A DNA stretch of 43,136 nt from JAADHG01 sp964418645 (GCA_964418645.1 CAYQME010000015.1:1-43136); one strand, 5' to 3'. Counted from the first letter of the stretch, positions 1-8,451 are shown. Numbers and translations are program-made. The notes: a model not told the origin generated them from the letters alone.

Positions 1-380
1 GTAGATTCATATATTACAATATTACCTTTTGATAATACTTTGCCTACTGTTTCACTCGCCTTAACTAAAGGTGTGAGCACAGGTTTATTTAACGCATCTG
101 TTGGCGTTGGTACAGTTACAATATAAATATTTGAAGTTACAAGGTCTTGAGTGTTTGAAGTTATATACAGGCCTTTTTCTCTCTCTAAATCGTTAATTAA
201 AACTTGTTTTAGGTTGTTATTTTCTACTTCCAAAGTTTTATCTACACCTTGTTTTAACTCCTTAATTCTATCTTCATTAATATCAAATCCAACAACTTGG
301 TATTTTTTAGCAAACTCAACTGCTAAGGGAAGCCCAACATATCCAAGACCAATAATTGTTATTTTGTTTTCAGCATTCAT
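1..380 (-). CDS. Nucleotide-sugar dehydrogenase, N-terminal part (runs off window)
   Basis: This is the first ~126 residues of a UDP-glucose/GDP-mannose dehydrogenase family protein, probably of the WecC/WbpA/TviB group that oxidises UDP-HexNAc to the uronic acid for polysaccharide synthesis. The N-terminus carries a Rossmann motif, GLGYVGLPLA (residues 11-20), then a β-strand ending VVGFDIN that would bind the NAD ribose, and the segment IVTVPTPTD that is typical of the family. The ATG at 380-378 shares one base with the stop codon of the upstream sugar transferase (TAATG), so translation is probably coupled. The catalytic Cys and the C-terminal domain lie outside the window, so substrate specificity cannot be judged. 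Family assignment is firm; the exact substrate is inference. Confidence 0.88.
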   Translation of the reverse strand, partial: MNAENKITIIGLGYVGLPLAVEFAKKYQVVGFDINEDRIKELKQGVDKTLEVENNNLKQVLINDLEREKGLYITSNTQDLVTSNIYIVTVPTPTDALNKPVLTPLVKASETVGKVLSKGNIVIYES

Positions 381-970
381 TATTTACTAAAAATTGATTG
401 TAGTATATATTTCAAATCTAAATAAAAACTCCAATCTTTTATATACATTTTATTTATTTCAACCTTATCTTTCCAAATAATCGTTCTATTGTAATTTTCG
501 GGGTCGTCTTGCAACGCTAAAAGGTCTTCTTCGTTCTTGTATTTAATTGTGGCTGGACCAGTAACACCAGGTTTTATTTCTAAAATCATTATATCCTCTC
601 CTTCTAATGCATCTGCAAATCCTTCAATATCTGGTCTTGGACCAACAAAACTCATATCTCCAATGAGTACATTAAACAATTGTGGTAATTCGTCTAGCTT
701 ATATGCTCTTAAAAACTTACCATGTTTTGAAGCATAATCATCTAAATGACCTAGAATATGTTTTCCTTTTTTAAGTGTTCTAATTTTATATATCTTAAAC
801 AGTTTAGCATTTTTTCCAACTCTTTTCTGTGAAAATAGACCAATCTGTTTTGTATCTATAGTTGCTAAAACTAAAAACAAAACTAAAGGAACAATCGCCA
901 ATGGAATTAAAAAAATGGCTAATAATACATCAAAAGCCCGCTTGATGTTTTTATTTGTTTTTGATATCAA
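380..970 (-). CDS. Initiating sugar transferase (monotopic phosphoglycosyl transferase, PglC/WcaJ-C type)
   Basis: A 196-residue bacterial sugar transferase that would move a sugar-1-phosphate from a nucleotide sugar to undecaprenyl phosphate, the first membrane step of repeat-unit assembly. It is the short form: one N-terminal hydrophobic re-entrant helix (about 14-36), then the cytosolic catalytic domain. Family landmarks are QKRVGKN (48-54), KIRT (62-65; KFRTM is commoner), the catalytic Asp-Glu pair in LDELPQL (D93, E94), GDMSFVGPRP (104-113) and KPGVTGPA (133-140). It lies 13 nt after the Wzc-like gene and its stop overlaps the start of the dehydrogenase, so it belongs to one exopolysaccharide operon. 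The WcaJ N-terminal CoA-binding-like domain is absent. The sugar used is unknown. Confidence 0.92.
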   Translation of the reverse strand: MISKTNKNIKRAFDVLLAIFLIPLAIVPLVLFLVLATIDTKQIGLFSQKRVGKNAKLFKIYKIRTLKKGKHILGHLDDYASKHGKFLRAYKLDELPQLFNVLIGDMSFVGPRPDIEGFADALEGEDIMILEIKPGVTGPATIKYKNEEDLLALQDDPENYNRTIIWKDKVEINKMYIKDWSFYLDLKYILQSIFSK

Positions 971-983
971 AAATAGTTCCTCT

Positions 984-3428
984 TTATGATTTAATTTTAA
1001 ATATAGATTTCAATCGCTTTAAAATTGACCTATTATCTTTCTCATTATTATGATATCCATAGCCATAACCGTAGCCATAACCATAGCCATAACCTTGTCG
1101 TTTTTTATGTGTATAATAATTTAACACATAACTAATATTCTTTACCTCTCCTCTTTTATATTTATCGTTAATTAGTGAAAGCATGTCTTTCTTAGAGTAA
1201 TTTTGTCGAATCATATATATAGTAGCATCAGCATACTCAACCAACTCAATAGCATCGGTAACTAAACCTAAAGGTGGCGAATCCAAAACTATAATATCGT
1301 AATACGTCTTTAAATCAGAAATAAATGTATCCATATTATCACTCATCAATAATTCTGATGGATTTGGTGGTACAGATCCCGAAACGATTACATCTAAATT
1401 ATCTATAAATGTTTTTTGAGAGATCTCTTCTAAGTTTTTAGAGCCTATTAAATAATCAACAACGCCTATATCATTTTTAACGTTAAAATCATTAGAAATC
1501 TTTGGTTTGCGTAAATCTAAACCTACCAATACTGTTTTTCTATTTGTTAAAGCAAAAACTGTGGCAATATTTATTGAACAAAACGTTTTACCCTCTCCGC
1601 TTACTGAAGACGTTACAAGTACTGTTTTTGAACCCTTTATGTTTTGCGTTTTATAAATAAACTTCAGACTTGAGCGAATTGCCCTAAAGGCTTCAGCAAT
1701 TGCAGATTTTGGATTATTGTACACTGCTAAACTTCCTTCACTCTTATATTTACCAATAACTCCAAGTACTGGTATTTTAGAAAGTCTTTCAATTTCTGTA
1801 ACTGTATGAATATTATTATCTAAAAAGGTTATTATTATTATTACTATTAACGGGAACAATATCCCAACAAATAAGGCTATCAAATAATTTAAACGTTTGT
1901 TAGGACCTATTAAACCACCACCAATATCTTTGGCTTCATCTATAACATTAATGTCTGAAACATTTGCAGCTTTTACAACTGCTGCTTCGCTACGCTTTGC
2001 TTGGAAAACATTATAAACTTCCTCGCTTATATTAAATTTGCGCTGTATTTTTAAAAATTCTTGTTGATCTTTGGGAAGTTTACTCAACTTGGTTTCAAAA
2101 GTAGCAATCATACTATTAATGGAATTTAATTGCCTTGCAAACGTTTTTTTTGTTTCTTTAATAGTTTCTAATAGCACATTTTTTTCGGCATCTATTTGTC
2201 GGTCAATATTTCTAAACTGGCTGGACGATTCACGTGTCGTGTATTCTAATTTTTGACGCGTAATAGATAACTCAATAATACGCTGTACACTTGCAACTAT
2301 ACTTGCCTCTTCAATGCCTACACTTGTAGGTGCAGCTATATTTGTGTAATCGGTTTTAGTTTCTAAATAGGTCTGTAATGAACTTAAATAATCTATTTTA
2401 GAGTTAATTTCAGTTTTATTTACTTCGTATTCTCTTAATCTCTCTGAAACTCTACCGCTTTCTTCATCAATATCAAATATTTTATTCTGTGATCTAAAAG
2501 AATTCATCTCATTTTCAACAGCTTTTAACTCTTTAGAGACATTGCTCATTGTACTATCAATAAACTTAATGGTATTGGTTGCGTATAAGTTTTTACGATC
2601 TAATTGTGTGCTTTTTAAAATAGAAACTGTTGCATTTAAATAATCTACAATTTTAGATTTATTAGATCCTGTAAGCCTTAATGTTAATACTGACGACCCT
2701 TTAGCAAACGCTTTAACACTTATACCATTTTTATATTGATTAACTACATTATCGAAGTTTAAAAAATTAATAAAATACTCTTGGTTAGATAAAACTTCAG
2801 TATCATCTCTAGCCACTATAATGCCATTAAAAAAAGGCGTTTCAATTATTTCTCCAAGACGATATGTTTTAGAGTATTGTCCTTTTGGTAATGGAATTCC
2901 AAATCTTTCTTTGGTTTTATAAATTTGTCCTTGTCCTCTTTCTGTTTCAAAATTTGAATAGAGCTCAAAAGTATCTTTACTTAAAAAGGTTATTGTTATT
3001 GGATGCCCTAAAACTTGGGGTTTTAATTTATCTATAGTAACGACAAAAGGCACATTTTTATAAACATCATTTTTTCGATATTTTCCTTGAGTTAAATACT
3101 GAATATAATATTGTAAAGAATCGATAACTTTTTCATTATGACTTCTTGTTTTTAGTGTTGTAATAACCGTTTGAACTTTGCTTGTAACGCCTCCCCAATT
3201 AAACGAAATACTTGTATTTGTAGTAAAGAAAGGGTTTTGATCGTTTTCCACTGAAATTAAGGAATCCAAAGCATAAATATTTTGCTTTCTTATATTGGTA
3301 GAGTACGCAATTGCAAAAGCTATAGCTAAACTTAAAAGAATCATTTTCCAAAAGCCTAATACTTTAAATACAAACCCTTTAATATCAAAATTAGAGTGTA
3401 ATTCGTTAAGATTAAAATCCTCATTCAT
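984..3428 (-). CDS. Polysaccharide co-polymerase with C-terminal BY-kinase (Wzc-like)
   Basis: An 814-residue inner-membrane protein joining a Wzz chain-length domain to a bacterial tyrosine kinase; it would control polymerisation and export of the exopolysaccharide together with the Wza-like partner. TM1 is about 28-44. A long periplasmic coiled-coil region follows, then TM2 (about 513-536) and the cytosolic kinase: Walker A SSVSGEGKT (607-615), Walker A' VLVGLDLRKP (D638) and Walker B IIVLDSPP (D716). The C-terminal tyrosine cluster expected of BY-kinases is here an uninterrupted (Gly-Tyr)7 run, residues 779-792, followed by a basic tail. It starts 10 nt after the Wza-like gene. Length and architecture match Bacteroidota Wzc fusions; the perfectly regular tail is unusual. 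Confidence 0.94.
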   Translation of the reverse strand: MNEDFNLNELHSNFDIKGFVFKVLGFWKMILLSLAIAFAIAYSTNIRKQNIYALDSLISVENDQNPFFTTNTSISFNWGGVTSKVQTVITTLKTRSHNEKVIDSLQYYIQYLTQGKYRKNDVYKNVPFVVTIDKLKPQVLGHPITITFLSKDTFELYSNFETERGQGQIYKTKERFGIPLPKGQYSKTYRLGEIIETPFFNGIIVARDDTEVLSNQEYFINFLNFDNVVNQYKNGISVKAFAKGSSVLTLRLTGSNKSKIVDYLNATVSILKSTQLDRKNLYATNTIKFIDSTMSNVSKELKAVENEMNSFRSQNKIFDIDEESGRVSERLREYEVNKTEINSKIDYLSSLQTYLETKTDYTNIAAPTSVGIEEASIVASVQRIIELSITRQKLEYTTRESSSQFRNIDRQIDAEKNVLLETIKETKKTFARQLNSINSMIATFETKLSKLPKDQQEFLKIQRKFNISEEVYNVFQAKRSEAAVVKAANVSDINVIDEAKDIGGGLIGPNKRLNYLIALFVGILFPLIVIIIITFLDNNIHTVTEIERLSKIPVLGVIGKYKSEGSLAVYNNPKSAIAEAFRAIRSSLKFIYKTQNIKGSKTVLVTSSVSGEGKTFCSINIATVFALTNRKTVLVGLDLRKPKISNDFNVKNDIGVVDYLIGSKNLEEISQKTFIDNLDVIVSGSVPPNPSELLMSDNMDTFISDLKTYYDIIVLDSPPLGLVTDAIELVEYADATIYMIRQNYSKKDMLSLINDKYKRGEVKNISYVLNYYTHKKRQGYGYGYGYGYGYGYHNNEKDNRSILKRLKSIFKIKS
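1053..1094 (-). repeat. In-frame 12-bp tandem repeat coding the (Gly-Tyr)7 tail
   Basis: On the plus strand the sequence alternates ccatagccataa-type 12-mers with one silent change (ccgtagcc). Read on the minus strand it gives alternating GGT/GGC and TAT/TAC codons for seven Gly-Tyr pairs at the kinase C-terminus. The regular codon alternation is the kind of array that could expand or shrink by slippage in 6- or 12-bp steps without breaking the frame. Confidence 0.9.
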
Positions 3429-3438
3429 TGGGTTTTAT

Positions 3439-4230
3439 TTAAAGTCTTAAAAGTAAAATAGTTGTGGTTACTAAAGATAATACAGATATTATAGTAGTTA
3501 AAGATTGTACGCCAGTGGTTCCTGTTCCCCAAGATTTTTGTTTAAGCGGCTTCACATAGATTATATCATTGGGTTGAATATAGTAAAACGGTGAATTCAT
3601 CACATTAATATCTGTAAGGTCTAAATGATGTATTTTTTGTCCTTGTGGATATTGTCTAATAATCATAATGTCTTTTTTATCGCCAGTTATAGGAATCTCA
3701 CCAACATTAGCTATGGCTTCAAAAATATTAACACGTTCTTGAAATAGAGTCACAGTCCCAGGATTACCTACTTCTCCATTAGCGGTAAACCTTAAGCCTG
3801 ATAGTTTTACCGTAACAAAAATGTTTGCCGCTTCTTTAAACTGTTCAGCAAGCAATTTTTTCTCCAGAATTTGCTCTATTTCTTCAGTACTATACCCTAA
3901 AACATTTATTTTTCCCAATGTAGGTATTCTAATCTCTCCATGTAAATCCACCGTAAATCCATCAAAATAGGCACGCTCAGCTCCAGTAGCATTTAGATTT
4001 TTATCTCCAATTGGATTAAATATTTGAACACCTTCTTGATCTAGAGACTTTACACGAATATTTAATATATCGTTAATTTGAATTCGATACGGTTTTTGCT
4101 TTTCTAAAATAGTTTGAGAAATATCTGTATTGCCGTTTTCATTCTGTAAATAAACAGTGTCCTTTTGCGAAATACAAGATGTTACTAAAACACTAAAAAT
4201 AAGCACTATACTAGCAATGAATTTCTTCAT
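3439..4230 (-). CDS. Polysaccharide export lipoprotein (Wza-like)
   Basis: A 263-residue outer-membrane auxiliary protein expected to form the periplasmic/outer-membrane export channel for the exopolysaccharide. The N-terminus is a lipoprotein signal with lipobox VTSC and lipidated Cys19. A poly_export domain follows (FTVDLHGEIRIPTLGKINV, with VLGYSTEEIEQ after it), then an SLBB-like β-grasp stretch (GEVGNPGTVTLFQERVNI). The C-terminus has a hydrophobic helix (about 240-263), as is common in Bacteroidota homologues. It is the first gene of the operon and sits just behind the promoter-like element at 4253-4260; the Wzc-like gene follows after 10 nt. Family assignment is secure. Confidence 0.94.
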   Translation of the reverse strand: MKKFIASIVLIFSVLVTSCISQKDTVYLQNENGNTDISQTILEKQKPYRIQINDILNIRVKSLDQEGVQIFNPIGDKNLNATGAERAYFDGFTVDLHGEIRIPTLGKINVLGYSTEEIEQILEKKLLAEQFKEAANIFVTVKLSGLRFTANGEVGNPGTVTLFQERVNIFEAIANVGEIPITGDKKDIMIIRQYPQGQKIHHLDLTDINVMNSPFYYIQPNDIIYVKPLKQKSWGTGTTGVQSLTTIISVLSLVTTTILLLRL

Positions 4231-4252
4231 ATTGAGGCGAATTGATTATACA

Positions 4253-4260
4253 CAAATATA
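4253..4260 (-). promoter_or_regulatory. Bacteroidota -7 element (TATATTTG) for the exopolysaccharide operon
   Basis: A perfect match to TAnnTTTG on the minus strand, 22 nt before the ATG of the Wza-like gene, which is where the promoter of the whole minus-strand operon is expected. No clear TTG lies 17-23 bp upstream; that area is a T-run. The call rests on the -7 box and its position. Confidence 0.6.
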
Positions 4261-4333
4261 GCTTTTAGTAGGCAAAATAAAAACAGCTAACGTTTTTTTT
4301 GGATTTTTATGCTTTATTTGCACAAAAAAGGAC

Positions 4334-6196
4334 TTGAATTATCTAACAGTAGAGAACATATCAAAATCTTATGGAGAATTAACACTTTTTCAAAATATTT
4401 CTTTTAGTATACATAAAGATCAAAAAATTGCTTTTGTTGCCAAAAACGGAGCAGGAAAAACCTCGATATTAAATATCCTATCTGGGAAAAATGAAGCAGA
4501 TTCAGGTCAGGTAATTTTTAGAAAAGGGTTAAAAGTTTCATTTCTATCACAAGACCCAGAATTAAATAACAACTTAACTGTTGAAGAAACTATTTTTGAT
4601 TCTGGCAATCCTATTCTTAATGTTATTAATTCGTACCATGAAGCATTACATAACCCTGAAAGCTCAGAAGCTTATCAAAAAGCATTTGAAGCTATGGAAC
4701 GCAATAACGCATGGGATTTTGAAACACAATACAAACAAATACTTTTTAAATTAAAACTTGAAACTTTAGATCAAAAAGTGAGCCTGTTATCTGGTGGGCA
4801 AAAAAAGCGTCTCGCATTAGCTAATGCTCTAATAAATAAACCTGATTTATTGGTTCTTGACGAGCCGACCAATCATCTTGATCTAGAAATGATAGAATGG
4901 TTAGAAAGCTTTTTTGCAAAGGAAAACATCACGCTTTTTATGATTACTCATGACCGCTATTTTCTAGAGCGTATATGCAACGAAATTATTGAATTAGATC
5001 AAGGTGAAATTTTTAATTACAAAGGAAACTATTCGTATTACCTCATTAAAAAGGAAGCACGAATAGAACGTGAAGCTGTAGAAACGAACAAATCCAAACA
5101 ACTGTACAAGAAAGAACTCGATTGGATGCGTCGTCAACCAAAAGCGCGTACTACAAAATCTAAATCTAGGATTGATGATTTCTATGAAATAAAAGAACGT
5201 GCACATAAACGCAGGCAAAACCATGTAGTGCAGTTAGAAATTAATATGGAACGTCTAGGAAGCAAAATTTTGGAGTTACATCACGTAAGCAAGGCTTTTG
5301 ATGATAATATCATGCTTAAAAAGTTTGATTATGTTTTTCAAAAAGGAGAACGCATTGGTATTATTGGCAAAAATGGTTCTGGAAAAACAACATTCTTAAA
5401 TTTAATTACAAATAGTCTTAAACCAGATTCTGGAAAAATAATCCTTGGTGAAACAGTTAAATTTGGGTACTACACTCAAGATGGAATAGAAGTAAAACCA
5501 AATCAAAAAGTAATTGATGTTGTAAGGGAGTTCGGTGATTATATTCCACTAAAAAAAGGACGACAAATAAGTGCTCAACAATTATTAGAACGTTTTTTAT
5601 TCGATAGGAAAAAACAATACGATTTTGTTGAAAAATTAAGTGGTGGTGAACGAAAACGCTTATACTTATGCACAATACTTATTCAAAATCCAAACTTTTT
5701 AATTCTTGACGAACCTACAAACGATTTGGATATTGTAACCTTAAATGTGCTCGAGAATTTTTTACTAGATTTCCCTGGATGTATAGTTGTTGTGACTCAC
5801 GATCGCTATTTTATGGACAAAATTGTAGATCATTTATTTGTGTTTAGAGGACAAGGTATCATTGATGATTTTCCTGGAAATTATAGTGATTTTAGAACTT
5901 ATGAAGATAGCATTCCTAAAAATATTGATGCATCTGAAAAAAAACCTGAAAAAAAACAGTGGAAAAAAGACAGAAACAGCCAACTTTCATACAATGAGCA
6001 AAAAGAACTTAAAAACATTGAAAGTAAACTCAAGTCTTTAGAACACGATAAAAAAGAATTGGAAGTTAAATTTAATGATGAATCTTTATCTTCAGAAAAA
6101 ATAAATGAATTATCAACTCAATTGCAACACATTATTGAAACCATTGAAGAAAAGGAATTACGTTGGATGGAATTACTAGAGAAATTAGAAAATTAA
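4334..6196 (+). CDS. ABC-F family ATPase, Uup-like
   Basis: A 620-residue soluble protein with two ABC domains and no membrane segments, so a ribosome-associated ABC-F rather than a transporter. The first cassette has Walker A AKNGAGKT (36-43, Ala in place of the usual first Gly), signature LSGGQKKRLALA and Walker B LLVLDEPTNHLD. The second has GKNGSGKTT, signature LSGGERKRLYL and FLILDEPTNDLD. The charged coiled-coil C-terminus (about 535-620) is the hallmark of the Uup branch, which acts on ribosomes or branched DNA. No in-frame ATG precedes the homologous region, so a TTG at 4334 is taken as the start. The methyltransferase gene follows after 2 nt. The subfamily call is good; the exact cellular role is not certain. 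Confidence 0.92.
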   Translation: MNYLTVENISKSYGELTLFQNISFSIHKDQKIAFVAKNGAGKTSILNILSGKNEADSGQVIFRKGLKVSFLSQDPELNNNLTVEETIFDSGNPILNVINSYHEALHNPESSEAYQKAFEAMERNNAWDFETQYKQILFKLKLETLDQKVSLLSGGQKKRLALANALINKPDLLVLDEPTNHLDLEMIEWLESFFAKENITLFMITHDRYFLERICNEIIELDQGEIFNYKGNYSYYLIKKEARIEREAVETNKSKQLYKKELDWMRRQPKARTTKSKSRIDDFYEIKERAHKRRQNHVVQLEINMERLGSKILELHHVSKAFDDNIMLKKFDYVFQKGERIGIIGKNGSGKTTFLNLITNSLKPDSGKIILGETVKFGYYTQDGIEVKPNQKVIDVVREFGDYIPLKKGRQISAQQLLERFLFDRKKQYDFVEKLSGGERKRLYLCTILIQNPNFLILDEPTNDLDIVTLNVLENFLLDFPGCIVVVTHDRYFMDKIVDHLFVFRGQGIIDDFPGNYSDFRTYEDSIPKNIDASEKKPEKKQWKKDRNSQLSYNEQKELKNIESKLKSLEHDKKELEVKFNDESLSSEKINELSTQLQHIIETIEEKELRWMELLEKLEN

Positions 6197-6198
6197 CC

Positions 6199-6972
6199 AT
6201 GTCCTATCAAATAAAAGCATATTTAAAATTTCTTTTAAAATCAACCAATCAACATGGTATACACTCTCCATTTGTATTTAATCTAGTCACAAAATGCTTT
6301 TATGATAAAACTATTTATAAAGAATATTCAGAAATTGAACTATACCGAGCATCATTACTAAAAAACAAAAACACCATTGAAGTTACCGATTTAGGTGCTG
6401 GTTCTAAAACAACAAAGCAAAGTAAACGCGTTATCACTCAAATCGCAAAAAACGTGAGTGTTTCAAAGGGCAGAGCAAAGTTATTATACAGGTTAATTAG
6501 CTATTTTAATTATAATAACAGTCTTGAACTTGGCACATCACTCGGAATTGGTACTCATGCTCTAAGCATGGGGAATCTTAATGGAAACATTACTACAATC
6601 GAAGGCTGTCCTAATCTTGCAAAGTTTTCAAGAGAAAAGTTAAAACAATTGCATTTATATAATATTGAAGTATTAACTGGTGATTTCTCCGAAATATTGA
6701 AGACTTTAAAAGAGAACACTTTTGATCTTGTATATTTCGATGGTAACCATCAAAAAGAGGCAACACTCAAATATTTTGAAACATTATTACCAAAGACACA
6801 TAACAATACTGTTTTTATTTTTGATGACATTTATTGGTCTAAAGACATGTCCTCAGCTTGGGAAACAATAAAGCAACACGCAAAAGTAACTGTAAGCATT
6901 GATACTTTTCACTGGGGTTTTATCTTTTTTAGAAAAGAACAACAAAAAGAACATTTCACTATTCGTCTGTAA
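6199..6972 (+). CDS. SAM-dependent methyltransferase (O-methyltransferase-like)
   Basis: A 257-residue class I methyltransferase. The Rossmann-like motif I is NSLELGTSLGIGTHAL, followed by an acidic ribose-binding strand (ITTIEGCP), VEVLTGDFSE-type motif II and DLVYFDGNHQKEATL with the Asp typical of catechol/caffeoyl-type O-methyltransferases. FIFDDIYWSKDM then resembles the conserved DD(I/V)YWS segment. The conserved N-terminus is MSYQIKAYLKFLL, so the ATG at 6199 is preferred to an in-frame upstream codon inside the ABC-F gene. The gene starts 2 nt after the ABC-F stop and is probably co-transcribed. Substrate unknown. Its 3' end runs straight into the repeat region at 6985. Confidence 0.85.
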   Translation: MSYQIKAYLKFLLKSTNQHGIHSPFVFNLVTKCFYDKTIYKEYSEIELYRASLLKNKNTIEVTDLGAGSKTTKQSKRVITQIAKNVSVSKGRAKLLYRLISYFNYNNSLELGTSLGIGTHALSMGNLNGNITTIEGCPNLAKFSREKLKQLHLYNIEVLTGDFSEILKTLKENTFDLVYFDGNHQKEATLKYFETLLPKTHNNTVFIFDDIYWSKDMSSAWETIKQHAKVTVSIDTFHWGFIFFRKEQQKEHFTIRL

Positions 6973-7039
6973 ATCTTTTGTCTTTTGCCTTTTAACTTTT
7001 AACTTGCGTAGCAAATGAAATGAGCATACTGAATGAAAT

Positions 7040-7139
7040 NNNNNNNNNNNNNNNNNNNNNNNNNNNNNNNNNNNNNNNNNNNNNNNNNNNNNNNNNNNNN
7101 NNNNNNNNNNNNNNNNNNNNNNNNNNNNNNNNNNNNNNN
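7040..7139. other. Assembly gap (100 N)
   Basis: Exactly 100 N, the conventional placeholder for a gap of unknown size. It sits inside the tandem-repeat locus, which is the likely reason the assembly broke. Confidence 0.97.
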
Positions 7140-7175
7140 TTGCCTTTTAACTTTTAACTTGCGTAGCAAATGAAA

Positions 7176-7275
7176 NNNNNNNNNNNNNNNNNNNNNNNNN
7201 NNNNNNNNNNNNNNNNNNNNNNNNNNNNNNNNNNNNNNNNNNNNNNNNNNNNNNNNNNNNNNNNNNNNNNNNNNN
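7176..7275. other. Assembly gap (100 N)
   Basis: A second placeholder of exactly 100 N, separated from the first by only 36 resolved bases that duplicate 6985-7020. The repeat content and length in this interval cannot be known from this sequence. Confidence 0.97.
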
Positions 7276-7412
7276 TGAGCATACTGAATGAAATGAGCAT
7301 ACTGAATGAAATGAGCATACTGAATGAAATGAGCATACTGAATGAAATCTAATTTAATTGAACATTTACTATGCGAATTACATCTGACCTCTAAAACAAT
7401 ATAAACCAACAG

Positions 7413-7988
7413 ATGAAAATCTACACCAAAACAGGAGATAAAGGCACAACAACTTTATTTGGAGGCACAAGAGTCCCTAAACACCATATTCGTATTGAAA
7501 GTTATGGCACTGTGGATGAGTTAAACTCACATATTGGTTTGCTTCGCGATCAAGATATAGACACACATTACAAAAATATTCTCATTAATATTCAGGATAA
7601 ACTCTTTACAATTGGTGCTGTTTTAGCGTCTGATCCTGAAAAGACAATATTAAAAAGCGGTAAAGAACGCTTAAACATCCCTAAAATTTCTAATGAAGAT
7701 ATTGAACTTCTAGAACATGAAATTGACGATATGAATAGTCAACTTCCCCAAATGACACATTTTGTATTACCTGGTGGGCATCAAACGGTGTCATTCTGTC
7801 ACATAGCTCGCTGCGTATGTCGTAGAGCTGAGCGTTTAGCCTCAGCACTTAATAAACTAGAACCTTTTCAAGCCGAAGTGCTAACTTACCTTAACCGTCT
7901 ATCTGACTATCTTTTTGTATTGGCACGAAAATTGTCTAAAGACCTGCAAGCAGATGAAGTAAAATGGATTCCTAAAAAGAACTCATAA
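7413..7988 (+). CDS. Cob(I)alamin adenosyltransferase, PduO/ATR type
   Basis: A 191-residue ATP:corrinoid adenosyltransferase that makes adenosylcobalamin from cob(I)alamin and ATP. The N-terminal ATP-binding loop reads TKTGDKGTTTLFGG (residues 5-18), followed by RIESYGTVDELNSHIG. The C-terminal half has the family signature FVLPGG, then CRRAERLA and YLNRLSDYLFVLAR, with the Arg and Glu that bind ATP. The length is normal for the trimeric PduO family. It is probably the supplier of coenzyme B12 for a methylmalonyl-CoA mutase whose GTPase chaperone MeaB lies at 15364; the mutase itself is not in this window. It may have its own promoter because the repeat locus separates it from the upstream gene. 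Confidence 0.95.
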   Translation: MKIYTKTGDKGTTTLFGGTRVPKHHIRIESYGTVDELNSHIGLLRDQDIDTHYKNILINIQDKLFTIGAVLASDPEKTILKSGKERLNIPKISNEDIELLEHEIDDMNSQLPQMTHFVLPGGHQTVSFCHIARCVCRRAERLASALNKLEPFQAEVLTYLNRLSDYLFVLARKLSKDLQADEVKWIPKKNS

Positions 7989-8096
7989 ATTACATCTCAA
8001 CTCAATAAAATAAGACTGTAAAAACACTTTAGCCTCAAAAATTACAGTAAAAAATTAACGTTCTTAAAAATAATGATGAAATAATGCTTTTTTTAC

Positions 8097-8126
8097 TTGA
8101 CTTTTTCAACTAAAAAATTATTTTTG
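8097..8126 (+). promoter_or_regulatory. Bacteroidota promoter (TTG-N19-TATTTTTG) for the DUF2795 gene
   Basis: TTG at 8097-8099 and TATTTTTG at 8119-8126 are separated by exactly 19 bp, a full match to the -33/-7 promoter known in Bacteroides and Flavobacterium. The -7 box ends 21 nt before the ATG at 8148. This is the best-formed promoter in the window. Confidence 0.8.
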
Positions 8127-8147
8127 CAAAATATAAATCTGTAAGAA

Positions 8148-8369
8148 ATGTATTGGACATTAGAATTAGCCTCCTATTTAAGTGATGCACCTTGGCCAGC
8201 AACCAAAGATGAATTAATAGATTATTCTATTAGAACAGGTGCTCCTCTAGAAGTTGTAGAGAATTTACAAGCTATTGAAGACGAAGGAGACTCATATGAT
8301 TCGATTAGTGAGATTTGGCCAGACTATCCCACAGATGATGATTATCTTTGGAACGAGGATGAATACTAA
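8148..8369 (+). CDS. DUF2795 family small acidic protein
   Basis: A 73-residue soluble protein beginning MYWTLELASYL, with a conserved DAPWPATKDELIDY-type core and a very acidic C-terminus. It resembles the Bacteroidota DUF2795 proteins, whose function is unknown. It lies just upstream of secA but has its own promoter (8097-8126) and a terminator (8391-8415), so it is probably a separate transcript. The fold is probably a small helical domain; no catalytic residues can be pointed to. Confidence 0.85.
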   Translation: MYWTLELASYLSDAPWPATKDELIDYSIRTGAPLEVVENLQAIEDEGDSYDSISEIWPDYPTDDDYLWNEDEY

Positions 8370-8390
8370 TTACAAATCCTAAAAATAGTT

Positions 8391-8415
8391 AAAAGTCTCG
8401 TTTGAGACTTTTTTT
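8391..8415 (+). terminator. Rho-independent terminator after the DUF2795 gene
   Basis: A 9-bp perfect stem (AAAAGTCTC / GAGACTTTT) with the loop GTTT runs directly into a T-run ending at 8415. It lies 22 nt after the DUF2795 stop and upstream of the secA promoter. Confidence 0.85.
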
Positions 8416-8451
8416 GTGCGCTATTTTTTCATTTAACATAACAACAAATAG

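Larger units (their letters stand above)
6985..7347. repeat. Direct-repeat locus: 36-bp leader copies plus 18-bp tandem units
   Basis: A 36-bp sequence at 6985-7020, pyrimidine-rich and ending gcgtagcaaatgaaa, recurs exactly at 7140-7175. An 18-bp unit (tgagcatactgaatgaaa) follows the first copy once (7021-7038) and appears four times head to tail at 7276-7347. Two runs of N interrupt the array, so the true copy number is unknown. The arrangement suggests a composite unit of leader plus 18-mers, itself repeated. The unit is open in some frames, but no start signal or family resemblance supports translation. It occupies the whole space between the methyltransferase and the cobalamin adenosyltransferase; the remaining 7348-7412 holds nothing recognisable. 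Confidence 0.85.

Noticed and set aside
4313..4320. TTTATTTG as the -7 element of the ABC-F gene
   Set aside because: It misses the conserved A at position two and has no TTG at a fitting distance upstream; not strong enough to list.
7276..7347. Possible peptide MSILNE repeated, or FIQYAH on the other strand, encoded by the 18-bp array
   Set aside because: An 18-bp unit keeps any stop-free frame open by arithmetic. No start context, flanking coding sequence or family resemblance supports translation.
6985..7347. CRISPR array
   Set aside because: Units are head to tail without unique spacers, the repeat is only 18 bp, and no cas genes are nearby.
8015..8048. Inverted repeat ACTGTAA/TTACAGT upstream of the DUF2795 promoter
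   Set aside because: Arms are only 7 bp with a 20-nt loop in AT-rich DNA; this could easily occur by chance.
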